A stretch of DNA of 64,000 bases from Pelagomonas calceolata (lineage: Eukaryota; Sar; Pelagophyceae; Pelagomonadales; Pelagomonadaceae), in NCBI GenBank assembly GCA_918797485.1, contig CAKKNE010000001.1:3224001-3288000 (forward strand). The letters run 5' to 3'. Of this stretch, positions 38,563-48,664 are shown piece after piece. The notes beneath the pieces are model-generated. The model saw only the letters and a list, made by a program, of their open reading frames with translations, searched no databases and had not been told where the DNA came from. Made by a program: the position numbers and the translations under genes. How positions within the stretch are numbered: the stretch's first letter is position 1; each line of letters begins with the position of its first letter.

Positions 38563-39708
38563 TTATAAACACGGCGGCACCGCCACCTGAATTACGGCGC
38601 CCGGGGCGCTGCCGGGCGGGACGGTCACTTGGACCGTGCGGCCGTCCGGCAGCGGGCAACTGAGCACGGAACCCGGTCCAGTACCGGGCGGGATGGTGAC
38701 CGCTATGGTCTGCTGTTGCGGTACGACCGTCGCCGCGTACGTCACCGGCGCCACGTTCGGGTGGGCCCTTCGAGACGCTCTTCCCCGGTGGTTCGCTTGC
38801 AATAAACGAGCGGCATCGTACTGCTGCGCCGCCGGCGCGACCTTGGCGCCGCCCGCGTCGTCCTGCGGTCCGTATTTGTGCGCGACCAGGCCCACCGCCG
38901 CCGCGACGAGGAGAAACGCCGCGGCGCCGTGGACGCCGGCCGCGGCGCCGACCAGCCGTTCGTCGCACCCGCCCTTCGAGAACTTCCCGATCGGCCCGAA
39001 GTGCGACGCCCAGAGCGCGAAGCCGATGGTCACGAGCAAACAACCCAGAAGCCAAGCGCAGAGGGACCAGCCGAAGCGCGACCCTGCGGTCCCGGACGGG
39101 TCCAAGCGCTTGCGCAGAATCTTTGTAGAAGCCCAGCCGAGCACTGCGGAGCAAAACACGGCGACGAGGCAGAGCCAGAACGCCGCGGGCGACCGCATGC
39201 CGCCGACGTCGTCGTGGGGCCGGCACGTGTAGACGTGCTGGGCCGGGCTCTCGTAGTCGTCGCCGCCGCCGCCGCCGTACAACCGGCGACCGCCGTCGTC
39301 GTCCCACGGGACCTCGGCGTCGTCCAGCAGGACCTCGTCGGCGAGTCGTCGGTCGCCGCCATACCCCGACCCCACGAGCCGCGTCCTACCACACCCATCC
39401 TTCCCGAGGTCCTTGCACTTCATGTAACAAGTATCGGCGCCGCAGGCCTCGGCCCAGTCGTCCCTCTCCTCCTTGATCAGCGCCTCGTCGCCGTACTGCT
39501 GCACGGCGTCGCACTCGGCGTCCGCGTCGCAGAGGGCGAAGGCCTCGGCCCGCGACGCCGTCGGCCTGCCCTTGAAGAGGTGATCGGAGTTCCGCGACTT
39601 GTGCGCGCACGACGTCCGCCGCACCTTCTGGAACACGCAGCGCGCGTAGGTGTTTGTGTAGTTCGTGGCGTTCATTGCTGCCGCGTGGGCTGCGAGCCAT
39701 CCCGCCAT
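38563..39708 (-). CDS. membrane protein with Cys-rich ectodomain and VPPG repeat tail
   Basis: 381 residues, single exon. The N-terminal 130 residues are rich in Cys and Asn (NATNYTNTY possible glycosylation; CDADAECDAVQQ; CGADTCYMKC), like a lumenal/extracellular part. Four hydrophobic spans follow at about 170-190, 205-225, 250-270 (WLCLVAVFCSAVLGW; LCAWLLGCLLVTIGFALW; GAAAFLLVAAAVGLVAH). An IQ-like AARLLQANHRGRASRR and two beta-rich repeats (TIPPGTGPGSVLSC, TVPPGSAPGAVIQV) end the protein. The P-P-G repeat resembles a small domain seen in other algal proteins (from memory, unverified). Function unknown. Convergent with the PTGES2-like gene, 8 bp apart. Confidence 0.72.
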   Translation of the reverse strand: MAGWLAAHAAAMNATNYTNTYARCVFQKVRRTSCAHKSRNSDHLFKGRPTASRAEAFALCDADAECDAVQQYGDEALIKEERDDWAEACGADTCYMKCKDLGKDGCGRTRLVGSGYGGDRRLADEVLLDDAEVPWDDDGGRRLYGGGGGDDYESPAQHVYTCRPHDDVGGMRSPAAFWLCLVAVFCSAVLGWASTKILRKRLDPSGTAGSRFGWSLCAWLLGCLLVTIGFALWASHFGPIGKFSKGGCDERLVGAAAGVHGAAAFLLVAAAVGLVAHKYGPQDDAGGAKVAPAAQQYDAARLLQANHRGRASRRAHPNVAPVTYAATVVPQQQTIAVTIPPGTGPGSVLSCPLPDGRTVQVTVPPGSAPGAVIQVAVPPCL

Positions 39709-39926
39709 GGCTGCTCCTCTCGTGGTCGCGGCTGCGGGCTGCTGTGGGCTGGCTGCTGGTGTAATTGCGGGCTGCGGTGGGGTTGTCGGGCTGCTGCTGG
39801 TGCAACTTGCGCAAGCTTCGCAAGCGAACGCACCTCACTGGGAGATAACCGCTACTCTACTGGGAGAGTGCGCGCTGCGTGCGATCAACCTCATCTTGCA
39901 ATCTAGCTCTAGGTTCAGACGGCGAG

Positions 39927-42900
39927 ATGGCTACGCGAGATGCCAACCGCGAAACGACGAGCGACCCTCTTCGCCGACCGATCCCTCCCCGCGAACAACA
40001 CACGGTTATTAGCAGGCAGCCCACTAAAAAACAAAAACACATCTCCGGCAGCGCCAGCGCTATCCAAATACGAGCGGAGGCGGCGAGGCGTGCCGCCAAA
40101 GGGCAGCCGGCCATGGGGCAGCCCGCAAAAGTGGACGTCGAGGCGCCGGTGCCGGAGCTGAAGTCGCCGACGCTGCGCACGAGGGACACAGTGGGGCTGC
40201 GGGACGCGCTGCTGGCCCGGAAGGCGAAAAAGCTCCAGGCGACGCGGCTGGGGTTCCTGTTCTTGTATATGACGCTACTCTTCGGGGTCTGGATTCTCGC
40301 GTTGCGGCACAACCGCATCTCGCTCTATGAGCTCGAGTTCAATCCCCACAAACCGTTGGGGGTCGTGTTGAAAGGCTGCGATCTCGTGGTCAAGCGCGGG
40401 CCTGACGCGCGGGTGCGCCTCAAGACGCACCTCTCGAGCGCGGCGTCAAGCACAGTGCATAAATCAAATTGTCGGCGCGTCTCGCACTCGACGCACGGGT
40501 TGATTTCCACACAGGTCGGCGAGCATCCAGATGCGCAGCGGCAAGCTCGAACGGATTACGGCGACGAACTCGTTACCAGGCGGCTGCGACGCGTCGCCCG
40601 GTCTAAGGTGCGCGCCGATCTGCAAGCTCACGGTTGAAGTACCCCATGCGAAGGAGATCGTAAGGTTAGATATTAATCAAGATGCGGCCGACGAGGCGGA
40701 CCACGTGAAGGTGGTCCTCAAAGATGTTAAAATCAAAGATTGTAGGGTGAACGGGCCGCGCGTCGAGCTCGTCGTCAAGGACACAATACATGAGTCGATA
40801 CTGAAGGCGCAATTGGAGTCCGGCACGATCCGGGCGTCGCATGTGCGAGGCGGCGCGTTGTTCCTCAAAAGCGCCCGAGGCAACATCTACGTCGACGATG
40901 AATCCACGGATAGCTGGGATTTGAATTGGCGCGCCGGTTCTAACCAAGCCTGCTTCGAGACCTTCGGGAGCGGTGCGCGCGACGCCCTGTCCATCGACTA
41001 TTCTGGCAGAACGGTGGACGGAGTCTTGACCTGTGTGGAAATCAAATTGTCGCGGCGCGTCTCCGCCACTGCTGAATCATGGCCTTACGCCATCGACGCG
41101 ACGCCACCTCGACGGCGTGGCGGTGTGGGTCTTACACGACTCGATTCAGTCATCAGGGACGCGTCGTCGCCGAGAAATGACTTAGGCACCCGACACACGG
41201 GTTGATTTCCACACAGGTCTGGACCCCGAAGCAGGTCTTCTCGAACTCCACAACAGGCTCATGGTGGACGGACTGCAACCCCCAATCATTGTGGTGGAAG
41301 ACGCAGGTCTTCGCGACCTACGACGGCGACGCGGACGGGAGAATCACGAAGGACGAGTTCCGGGAAGGCTACGAGAAATTGGGAAGGTGCTGCGGCGGCG
41401 GCTGCCCCCAGTGGTCCTGGTGCGGCGTCTTGGAGGACGAGGTGTTTCCTTCCGTAGATAACACTGGAACACTGTTGATGGGCAGCAACGTGGTCACGTC
41501 CGGATCATTCCTCGACAAACTGGAGGGGATGGGCGACACTACATTAATTCCGGGGTGTCACAGAGTAGCCACTGTTGAAGATAGTACTACTAGACGAAGT
41601 GTTACGCTATGGAGCGACGCGGGCGAAGTTCGCTTCACGAAAGGTGTTGATAGGACTACTGACGACCACGGCGTCTTTCGGGATACGGGCCAACCAGACG
41701 GTTTAAGACTGGCGAAGTACGATAGTGATGCCTTAATTAGTGAAATACGAGACGTCTATGGCGCCAATGACGCGGAGGGCGACGTGCTGGTCGTTATTGA
41801 TGTGGTCTCCTCACCAGGTGTCCCGGAGCAGCGCTGGATTTATGCTACTAGAAAGATTTTCCTCGAGATCGACCCCCCGACGCTCCACTTATTATCTTTA
41901 GGACTACTCGTACCGGACATGAAGAGGTATCGAGTGCACTTTACGAACGGTGCAATCTCGGCGTTTTGAGGTGTAGAGGCGCCTTCACGCCGTCGACGCG
42001 CGTCGTCTCCATCAGATGAGGTCGTGGGAGGTTTCTTTTTCGAGTTTGAGGCCGTTCGGACCGCGTCGAGCGACCGCGATGCTCCACGCAGGCGTCTGTG
42101 GCGATCATAACGCGACAGATGTAAAAACAGCAACGCTGGAGATCTACTCTCAATTATATCAGGCTCTAGTTCCCAGGTTCCAGCAGAGCGGGCTGCGGGG
42201 CATGCTCGTGCGGCTCGAGAGACAAAAAAGAAGAACGCTGCCTGCCTTAGGGAAGATGTGGGCCTACCCCAGTCGCGTGGGCACACTAACGGGAGCCAAC
42301 ACACCGACGGACCCCTACGAGACGCCCTACAACGAGGTGCGGCAGGGGACGCCGCGCACGGCCTTAGTTTTTAGTGCTGCGCTTGGCGTCTTCGTCGCTA
42401 TTTTCAGTACATTGGCCCTGATCAAGGTCGCGACGATACTCGTGGATAATCATGAAAGAAAACAACAGGTAAGACACCAGATGGAGGCGGCCAAGCAATT
42501 AGCTGCTTTGGGTGCGTCGGAACAAGAGATCAAAGCCGCCCTGAGGCCGCCCCCGAAACCGCCTCGCAAGACGGGCTGGAAGCGGTTCTTGCAAGTCCCC
42601 AAAAATCCCTTGGCCAAGCCGCTGCGCCTGTTCACTATTTTTGTGGCCAAGCCCCTGAAGCGGCACTACGTTAATAGTGTGAAAGCGTTTGTGCAGGCCG
42701 AGTGTTTATTGCGACCTGTTCGAGGTGGCGTGGTGGTCGAAGACAAGCCTGCTGATGCGAGCGCACCGGCCCCGGCACCGGGAGAGCAGCTGCGGTCCAT
42801 GCCTGTGTGGAAATCATGACCTTACGCCATCGACGCGACGCCACCGCGATGGACGCTGGTTGATTGCCACACAGGTCCATCCACGCGTCGCTCGACGGCG

Positions 42901-45107
42901 TGAACAACCACAACGTCATGCTGTTTGATTTGAACTCCTGCGCGCTCGAGAACTTCGAATGTCACTACAACAAGTACTGCGCTCAGCAAGATCTGAAACC
43001 GTTCCTGAAAGAGGAGTTGCAGGCCGAGCTCGCCTCGAGATTTGATTGCAAGTTTAAGCGGGTGAGGAGCAGTGCATAAATCATGACCTCCACGCCATCG
43101 ACGCGACGCCGGCTCGACGGCGTGATCGGGTGCACCCGACGCACGGGTCGATGCACGCACAGGTCAGGATGCCCCAAATTTCGGGACTGAAGTGGAGGGA
43201 CCAGACGCTGCGCGACCTCGACGCGTTCCGGGAGCGGAAGCTGAGGATGACTGCAAGTTTGGATGAATTTGGAGATATTGGCGGCGCCGCATCTCTCAAC
43301 ATCGACGGGGCGCTGGTCGCGCGGTTCCTGCGGGAGGAGTGCGAGATCACGGGCCACAACCAGATCGACCAGATCCAAACTTTTGACCGGAGAAGAAGGG
43401 ACGAGGCCGGCCACAAGGGCATTGCCGCCGGACTCTATTCGAGGTTCTACGACTGGATCTGCGTGCAGAACCCGGCGGCGCAGCTGGTGAGCGAGGACGA
43501 CGTGCGCACGGCCTGCCGAAAGATTGTCAGAGGCGACCCCGAAAAGCTGCTCGAGCAGGTCGGGCCCGGTTTAGTGTTCTCGGTGGAAGGCGTCGTCTTC
43601 GCGCAGGGCCTCACGCTGAAAGATGCTGGTAGAGATAAAGCTGTCGGCGCCATTTCCCGAGACGAGTACAAGCGGGAGGCGTTGCTCGTGTTGGGCCACG
43701 TTTGTTTCTTGATGTCCCTGCCTTGTTTGGTGCTTGCGACGTTATTAAAGACGCAGTTCATGTACGCGGAAGCGTTATCTGTCAGACGAGCTTTATCCAA
43801 GTACGACCTCACGTGGCCCATGAAGGAGGATAGGGAGATCAACGCGACGTGCATGTATCTTGGGAGTTTCTGTCTGGCTTATATGGCCCTCGCTTTATTA
43901 CGACTCATCGCGAACTACGCCTTTACTACAAAAGGTAGTAAAGGGGTTATCAAATATATGACGTTGGTCAGCATGTGGCTCTTCGGGTTTGCTTCCACCC
44001 TCATGGTCGTCTTCTTCATCGCGTACTGCGCTATCTTAGCGTGCTGGATTTTGGTCGCGGCCGTGAGGAACGGTGTGGGAATCAACCAGTGCGTCGGGTG
44101 CTCAAACTCGAAAAAGAAACCACCCACGACCTCGCCCGATGGACACGAGTCGCGTCGATGGCGTAGGGCGCCCGAAATTTGATGTCCACGCAGGTCATGA
44201 AGCCCTCGGAGTACCTCAAATACGCGGCGGCCGCCGCGCTCATCATCTTCGTGATCACGACGTCCTGGAAGCAGATGGCCGCCACGGCGCGTGCGATGGA
44301 GGAGACGATCACGAGGGTCATGGACCGCACGCTCAACGAAAGCGTGAAGAAAGCGTCGCGTCCCGTGTCGTCGACGCGGCGTTGTCCCCGTAAGTTGACA
44401 CACAGGCACGAGAAACTCACGCGCGAGAAGATGAACAAGGAGGCCGTGGTCGAAGGCGCGGCGGTCGGCACTGTCGCGGTCGGCGCTGCTGGTTTACGGC
44501 AGCGCAAAGGTGAAACTACAGAAGATGTGGAGGCCGGGGATGATCCAGATGCGCCCTTCGAGATCGAGCGCATCTTCGATCTCGTGGATGAGGACGAGTC
44601 CAATACCCTCGACCGAGAGGAGCTCCGGGAATTATTTTACCTGATGGAGATCTCGATAAGCGAGGAGCAGCTCGAGACGATTTTTGCGTTCGCCGACGCC
44701 GACGGTTCTGGGAGTATAGACATGGGCGAGTTCCGGAGCGCCTGGGCGCGGATCCAGGAGGAGATGGTCGCGGCGGTCATGGAGCAGGTCGGCCTGTCGA
44801 CGACGCAGATCATACTTTTTGTGGCGTGCGTGACGATCGCGGTCTGTGCTCTGTTTGCGTTCATCTTCCTCGCCATCGGCGCATGGCACGACGTACGGGG
44901 GCGGCGTCCTTGGGGTGCCTTCGCTGTCCACCTCCACGCCGTCGACGCGTCCCCGCGCAGGCCGACGGCGCCTTCATCGCGGTGGTGCAGTCCACGTTTA
45001 TTGCCGGTTCTGGGTTCGTCACGCAGATGGCGGCGGCACGCAAATCATCAGATGACGACACGGAGAAGGCCGAGGAGATGGCGGAGGAGTCATTGAAAGA
45101 CGACTGA
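39927..45107 (+). CDS. large EF-hand membrane protein, 8 exons, 1,464 residues
   Basis: Exons 39927-40444, 40515-41022, 41217-41949, 42092-42794, 42875-43061, 43163-44062, 44194-44892, 44961-45107; total 4,395 nt, one frame. One span near residue 115 (FLFLYMTLLFGVWILAL) is followed by a beta-rich region and an EF-hand (YDGDADGRITKDEF). A span (LGVFVAIFSTLALIKVATIL) and a basic Pro-rich linker come next. The C-terminal third has at least four spans, a pair of EF-hands (DEDESNTLDREE; DADGSGSIDMGEF) and a last span. Calcium-regulated channel or receptor-like function is conceivable, but no known family is evident. Seven introns, six of them introners; five are family A with visible target duplications. 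Confidence 0.78.
40445..40514 (+). mobile_element. introner, family A, reverse orientation (70 nt)
   Basis: Flanks GTCAAGCA / GTCGGCGA (4 of 8). Starts CAGTGCATAAATCAAATTG, ends GGGTTGATTTCCACACAG, i.e. flipped relative to the U2AF1 copy. Joins AAS to ASIQMR. Confidence 0.82.
41023..41216 (+). mobile_element. introner, family A, reverse orientation (194 nt)
   Basis: Duplication GTCTTGAC / GTCTGGAC (7 of 8). CTGTGTGGAAATCAAATTG ... GGGTTGATTTCCACACAG. Joins TVDG to VWTPKQ. Confidence 0.92.
41950..42091 (+). mobile_element. introner, family B (142 nt), plus-strand gene
   Basis: GTGCAATCTCGGCGTTTTG ... GATGCTCCACGCAG; joins FTNG to VCGDHN. Same orientation relative to transcription as the minus-strand copies. 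Confidence 0.9.
42795..42874 (+). mobile_element. introner, family A (80 nt)
   Basis: Duplication GTCCATGC / GTCCATCC (7 of 8). CTGTGTGGAAATCATGACC ... GGTTGATTGCCACACAG. Joins EQLR to SIHASL. Confidence 0.92.
43062..43162 (+). mobile_element. introner, family A (101 nt)
   Basis: Duplication GTGAGGAG / GTCAGGAT (6 of 8); the first copy is a consensus-like GTGAGG donor. CAGTGCATAAATCATGACC ... GATGCACGCACAG. Joins FKR to VRMPQI. Confidence 0.88.
44063..44193 (+). mobile_element. chimeric introner: family A ends, family B interior (131 nt)
   Basis: Duplication GTGAGGAA / GTCATGAA (6 of 8). Family-A left end (GTGTGGGAATCAACCAGTGC) and right end (AATTTGATGTCCACGCAG) enclose a family-B segment in reverse (CTCAAACTCGAAAAAGAAAC ... 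GATGGACACGAGTC). Joins LVAA to VMKPSE. Confidence 0.88.
44893..44960 (+). mobile_element. short introner-like intron (68 nt)
   Basis: GTACGGGGGCGGCGTCC ... GACGCGTCCCCGCGCAG with a partial core (ACGCCGTCGACGCG). Joins AWHD to ADGAFI. Confidence 0.75.
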
Positions 45108-45113
45108 GTAAAT

Positions 45114-46286
45114 TTATTTCAAGGTAGGCTGGAACGCGTCCGCGTAGATCTCGTCGACGACGCACTCCGCCCCCAGGAACTCCTCCGCTAACAAAATCTT
45201 CTGCCAGGAGTCGTCCGCTAATAATTCATCGAGGGGCGCCATGCGCTCGAGGGGCTGCACGAAGGCCCGCGGCATGCAGCCGGCCCTCGCGCAGGCCGCG
45301 GCCTGCGCGTCGCGCGCGTCTACACTTACATCTTCGACGGCCCGGATCATCGCCTCCAAAGCCGCGGCGCGCCGAGGCGACGGCGCGCAACTTACGACCT
45401 GGGCCAACGCGGCCCGTCTCAATTGCGCGAGCCACCACTCGGCCCCGTACGTCAGGCGTAATTCCTCGCCTTTTTTGATATCGCGCGTACACACGGCAAA
45501 AATGCGGGGCGCGAAGAGGCCCGAACTTCCAATAGTAGCCTGCACCAACGCGCAATTTGTGCTACTTTCAATGTTGGACACGTATTCTTGCGTGGCTCTT
45601 CTCAGAGCAGCCCCATCAACCGCTACCGGAGGATAGGGCCAGGCCGGATCCTTGAGCACGAAGCCGTCCACATCACTAGGTCTCAACGACCCCTCCGACG
45701 GCGTTAGGTGCGACGGCGCCCTTATGGTGGAGTGGTCATTTATCAGCTGTGCCACACCCTCATCCACAGTAGCTCGTTCGACTTTCCCCAGTAGCACGTA
45801 CTCGCCTTCCCCGGCTCGCGTGACACACGCATCTAAATCTTCATCGACATTACAGGTCGTTTTCAGGGAGCCGGCCACAACAGAACCTCCCTTGGCTCTC
45901 CCAACAGCGTCCGCGACGCGCGCCCCCGTCAAGCCGATCTCGTACCGCTGACAGTACTTCCGCCAGTTCTCGCCGTAGTAGGACTGATATAGAGCGAGGT
46001 CGCCGGATCTCGTGTCCGGGCATTCCGCGAGGAGCCCGACGTATTCCGTCGCCGTGGAGCCTTCTTTTAAATCCTGGGCGGCGAAGACGCCCGTGCCGGC
46101 GCCCGGGCTCTCTTGCAACGTGACGCGCGGGTCCGCTCGTTCATAGGCCTCGACGTCGACGCTCCAGGATTCATATATCTGATCGGTGACGGGCGGCGGC
46201 CGCCTCAGCAAGCGGCGCAGGGGGTTGAGGGGCGCGGCTCGCTCGATGACGAGCGCGGCGCACGAGAGACGGAGCCAGCGCAGCAT
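45114..46286 (-). CDS. SET-domain protein (putative lysine methyltransferase)
   Basis: 390 residues, single exon, ATG at 46286. The N-terminus is hydrophobic then basic (LSCAALVIERAAPLNPLRRLLRR), possibly an organelle leader. SET motifs: SPGAGTGVFAAQDLKEG...TEYVGL (N-SET, AdoMet site), QLINDHST (the NHS-type motif, spelled NDHS), APRIFAVCTRDIKKGEELRLTYGAEWW (C-SET with catalytic Tyr). The insert between the two halves is about 130 residues. No post-SET Cys cluster. SET proteins with organelle leaders can modify non-histone targets; substrate unknown. A dyad motif lies 266 bp upstream. Confidence 0.85.
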   Translation of the reverse strand: MLRWLRLSCAALVIERAAPLNPLRRLLRRPPPVTDQIYESWSVDVEAYERADPRVTLQESPGAGTGVFAAQDLKEGSTATEYVGLLAECPDTRSGDLALYQSYYGENWRKYCQRYEIGLTGARVADAVGRAKGGSVVAGSLKTTCNVDEDLDACVTRAGEGEYVLLGKVERATVDEGVAQLINDHSTIRAPSHLTPSEGSLRPSDVDGFVLKDPAWPYPPVAVDGAALRRATQEYVSNIESSTNCALVQATIGSSGLFAPRIFAVCTRDIKKGEELRLTYGAEWWLAQLRRAALAQVVSCAPSPRRAAALEAMIRAVEDVSVDARDAQAAACARAGCMPRAFVQPLERMAPLDELLADDSWQKILLAEEFLGAECVVDEIYADAFQPTLK

Positions 46287-46740
46287 CGTGGTAACGTGGT
46301 ATCAAAAGAGCAGCGAAGGGGTGGTGGGAATGGTCCCGGGCTCAGGTCGCGCCGCGGTTGGCGCTCGACAAAAGCTGCTGTGAGAGCACAGGAGCAAGAT
46401 CCAGAGAGCACACTGCGGGAACCAGCTGGGCCGCCTTGTGCGGCCGTATGCGGTGCACTGAAGCCTCGAGGATGCCCTTCAGCACCGTTGTTGGGTTTTG
46501 GTCCAGCGTCTGAGCTCAAATGAGTCAAATCAGAGCCGCGGATCCGGTCGAGCTAGCGTTATGTAAGACACTAGCAAACAAGGTTCTGGAGGTTTGCCGA
46601 GTCGGTTCTGCTTAAAAAAGCAAGTGTGCTGTTATGAAAGACGCGGTGGCTCGCGCCCGCCGCCGATGTAGCGGACTAGCACCGGAGCAGAACCCACGTG
46701 ATAAAACGCCGCCGACGAAAAAGAAAAACACAAAACACAC
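46287..46740. other. intergenic, 454 bp
   Basis: Between the SET gene start and the kinase stop, both on the minus strand. Contains a dyad motif copy (46552-46575). No gene seen. Confidence 0.5.
46552..46575 (-). promoter_or_regulatory. dyad motif copy, consensus form
   Basis: Plus strand GCTAGCGTTATGTAAGACAC then TAGC; on minus GCTAGTGTCTTAC-ATAA-CGCTAGC. Inverted GCTAG arms, 14-nt spacer. Confidence 0.65.
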
Positions 46741-48351
46741 TTACTCCCGCGCGCTCACATCACTATCGGTGCTAGGACTCGTCGGCGAAGCGGGCAAGGC
46801 CCGCACGGGCGACTTCGACTCGGGCGTGTAGTAGGAGTAGGTCCCGTCCGAACCGGGCGACGCCTGGGACACGGCGCTCAGGTCGGCCCAGCTCACAGCA
46901 GTCCCACTACGATGAGAGGACGACGCATACGAAGTATCATCGTCATCCGTCAAAATGCGGATCTGCGTCCGCAGGTGCGGGGGCCGGCACTTTTGGATCG
47001 TCACCTCGTCGATGCGGACGTACGACTGGATCCGCGCGCGGTACTCGCTGCAAGGCAACCTAGCACAACCCGAATCTAGACCGTCGCCGCAGTGCCTTTC
47101 CAATAACGAAAAGAGGCCGTCCTTGCTATCTTCGAACGCCGGGAGTCGTTCCGTGAAAGCAGCAAACAAGGGATGCCGCAGCGCGTCGTGCGCGCCCAAG
47201 CGAGGGTCCAGTCCTGAAACACAAGCCAAGGCCAGGTCGCTGACGTCGCCTCTTCTTGTCTCCTCGCGCAGCTCCAGCCGTCTCGCGTCCTTTTTGAGGA
47301 CACTGGCGTCCACATCAGATTCTTTTTTCGTTTCCGTCTTTTGTAGTGATTGTCTGAGTGAAAAGGCGTCATCAATGAGTTCCAAGATGGACGGGGCTCG
47401 GTCTAGCAACGCCGCCCTTGATGCCGCATGGGCGACGACGCGGTCGGCATCTGTCGAACAATGGAGCTCTCGTAAGTCTTGGGGAGAGGGCGCCCCGAGC
47501 ACCCAGCACTGCCTCGTAAGTACATCCAACGTGTTCTTGCCCGCAAAGAGCGGTATGGACGTCTCCATCTCGACCAAGATACAACCACACGCCCACACGT
47601 CGCCCGCCCTTCCGCCTCGTCGCGGTGACCCCAGCAGCTGTTCCGGCGGCTGGTAGCACCGCGCGCCGATGTCGTCTGTGGTTGAACGCAGACCATCTAA
47701 AGCGGCCGACGTCGAATCATCTGACCCTAAAAACTTCGCGGACGCAAAGTCGATGAGTTGCGCGTGACACTTCTCATCTAGCACGATGTTTGAGGGTCGC
47801 ACGTCTCGATGGGCTATTTTCGCATCGTGGACAAAAGCCAGGGCCGCGAAGAGTTGTCTTGCGACGCACGTCCGGTGTTCCGGGGACAGTCTGTCGGCTA
47901 AAATGGCATGCCTTAAATCAGTCCCAAAATAATCGAGAGCTATGGCCGCATGCAGGCCACTCTCGCCCACATACACTCGTCGCAGTCTCCCGACGCACGG
48001 ATGGCCCTGCAAGGCGTGGAGATAGGCCACCTCCCGATAGCACCTTTGTGAAGACGTTCTATCCCTAAAACAGCCTCGTAGCAATTTCAGCGCGACGAAG
48101 CGTCTTCTGGCGCGCTCGTAGGCTTTATATACAATACATCTAGAAGTCCCACCGACCCTCGCGCAGATCTCGTAGCGCCGCAGTAACGCGGGCTCGACGA
48201 GCGGGTCGTCCTCTTTTGGTGCTCTTTCCGTGGTGGAAACTGTTTCTTCATCATAGGCCTGCTCGGCGATGGCCTCCAGTTGTTCTTCCGTGTGGAACCA
48301 GGGGCAGCTCCTCTCTGAATCGCGGCGGCTGCGGTACTGTGCTAGGGCCAT
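46741..48351 (-). CDS. CMGC-type (MAPK/CDK-like) protein kinase with DFA motif
   Basis: 536 residues from the ATG at 48351 (MALAQYRSRRD); upstream open frame looks non-coding. Kinase domain about 60-390: Gly loop VGGTSRCIVY (degenerate, GGTSRC), VALKLL lysine, catalytic HRDVRPSN, then LIDFASA in place of DFG, YQPPEQLL in place of APE, and WACGCILVEM. The HRD Asp and the Asp of DF(G) are kept, so activity is possible although the Gly is replaced by Ala. No TxY activation site is evident. The C-terminal 130 residues are Ser/Pro/Asp-rich. A MAPK/CDK-related origin is likely from WACGCI and LFAGKNTLDVL. Substrate unknown. Confidence 0.85.
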   Translation of the reverse strand: MALAQYRSRRDSERSCPWFHTEEQLEAIAEQAYDEETVSTTERAPKEDDPLVEPALLRRYEICARVGGTSRCIVYKAYERARRRFVALKLLRGCFRDRTSSQRCYREVAYLHALQGHPCVGRLRRVYVGESGLHAAIALDYFGTDLRHAILADRLSPEHRTCVARQLFAALAFVHDAKIAHRDVRPSNIVLDEKCHAQLIDFASAKFLGSDDSTSAALDGLRSTTDDIGARCYQPPEQLLGSPRRGGRAGDVWACGCILVEMETSIPLFAGKNTLDVLTRQCWVLGAPSPQDLRELHCSTDADRVVAHAASRAALLDRAPSILELIDDAFSLRQSLQKTETKKESDVDASVLKKDARRLELREETRRGDVSDLALACVSGLDPRLGAHDALRHPLFAAFTERLPAFEDSKDGLFSLLERHCGDGLDSGCARLPCSEYRARIQSYVRIDEVTIQKCRPPHLRTQIRILTDDDDTSYASSSHRSGTAVSWADLSAVSQASPGSDGTYSYYTPESKSPVRALPASPTSPSTDSDVSARE

Positions 48352-48664
48352 AGTGGTCTCTTTGGCTGCTCCTCGGTGTTGGGCTGCTAGCCTTGCAGGC
48401 GGTTCGTCGTCGGCGTTCGACGCAACACCTTCGCTCGCACTGCGGCCGGCGTCCCGGGCGCTTGCTGGCCAGCCCAGGCGCTGCCGGTGCCCTCTTGCGG
48501 CGCCTGGGCCTGGCCTCGCCAGCCGTCGGCGCCGCCTCGGAGGCCTCTCCAGACCGTTCCATCGCCGACTGTGCCCAAAATTCGGGTTTAGGGGCCGTCG
48601 AGTATTACGACGAGTAATCGTTGGCGGTGTGCAAACGGAGCGTACGCCGCACAGCCGAAGCCCG
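48352..48664. other. divergent promoter region, 313 bp
   Basis: Between the kinase and the coiled-coil gene. No motif copy recognised. Confidence 0.4.
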
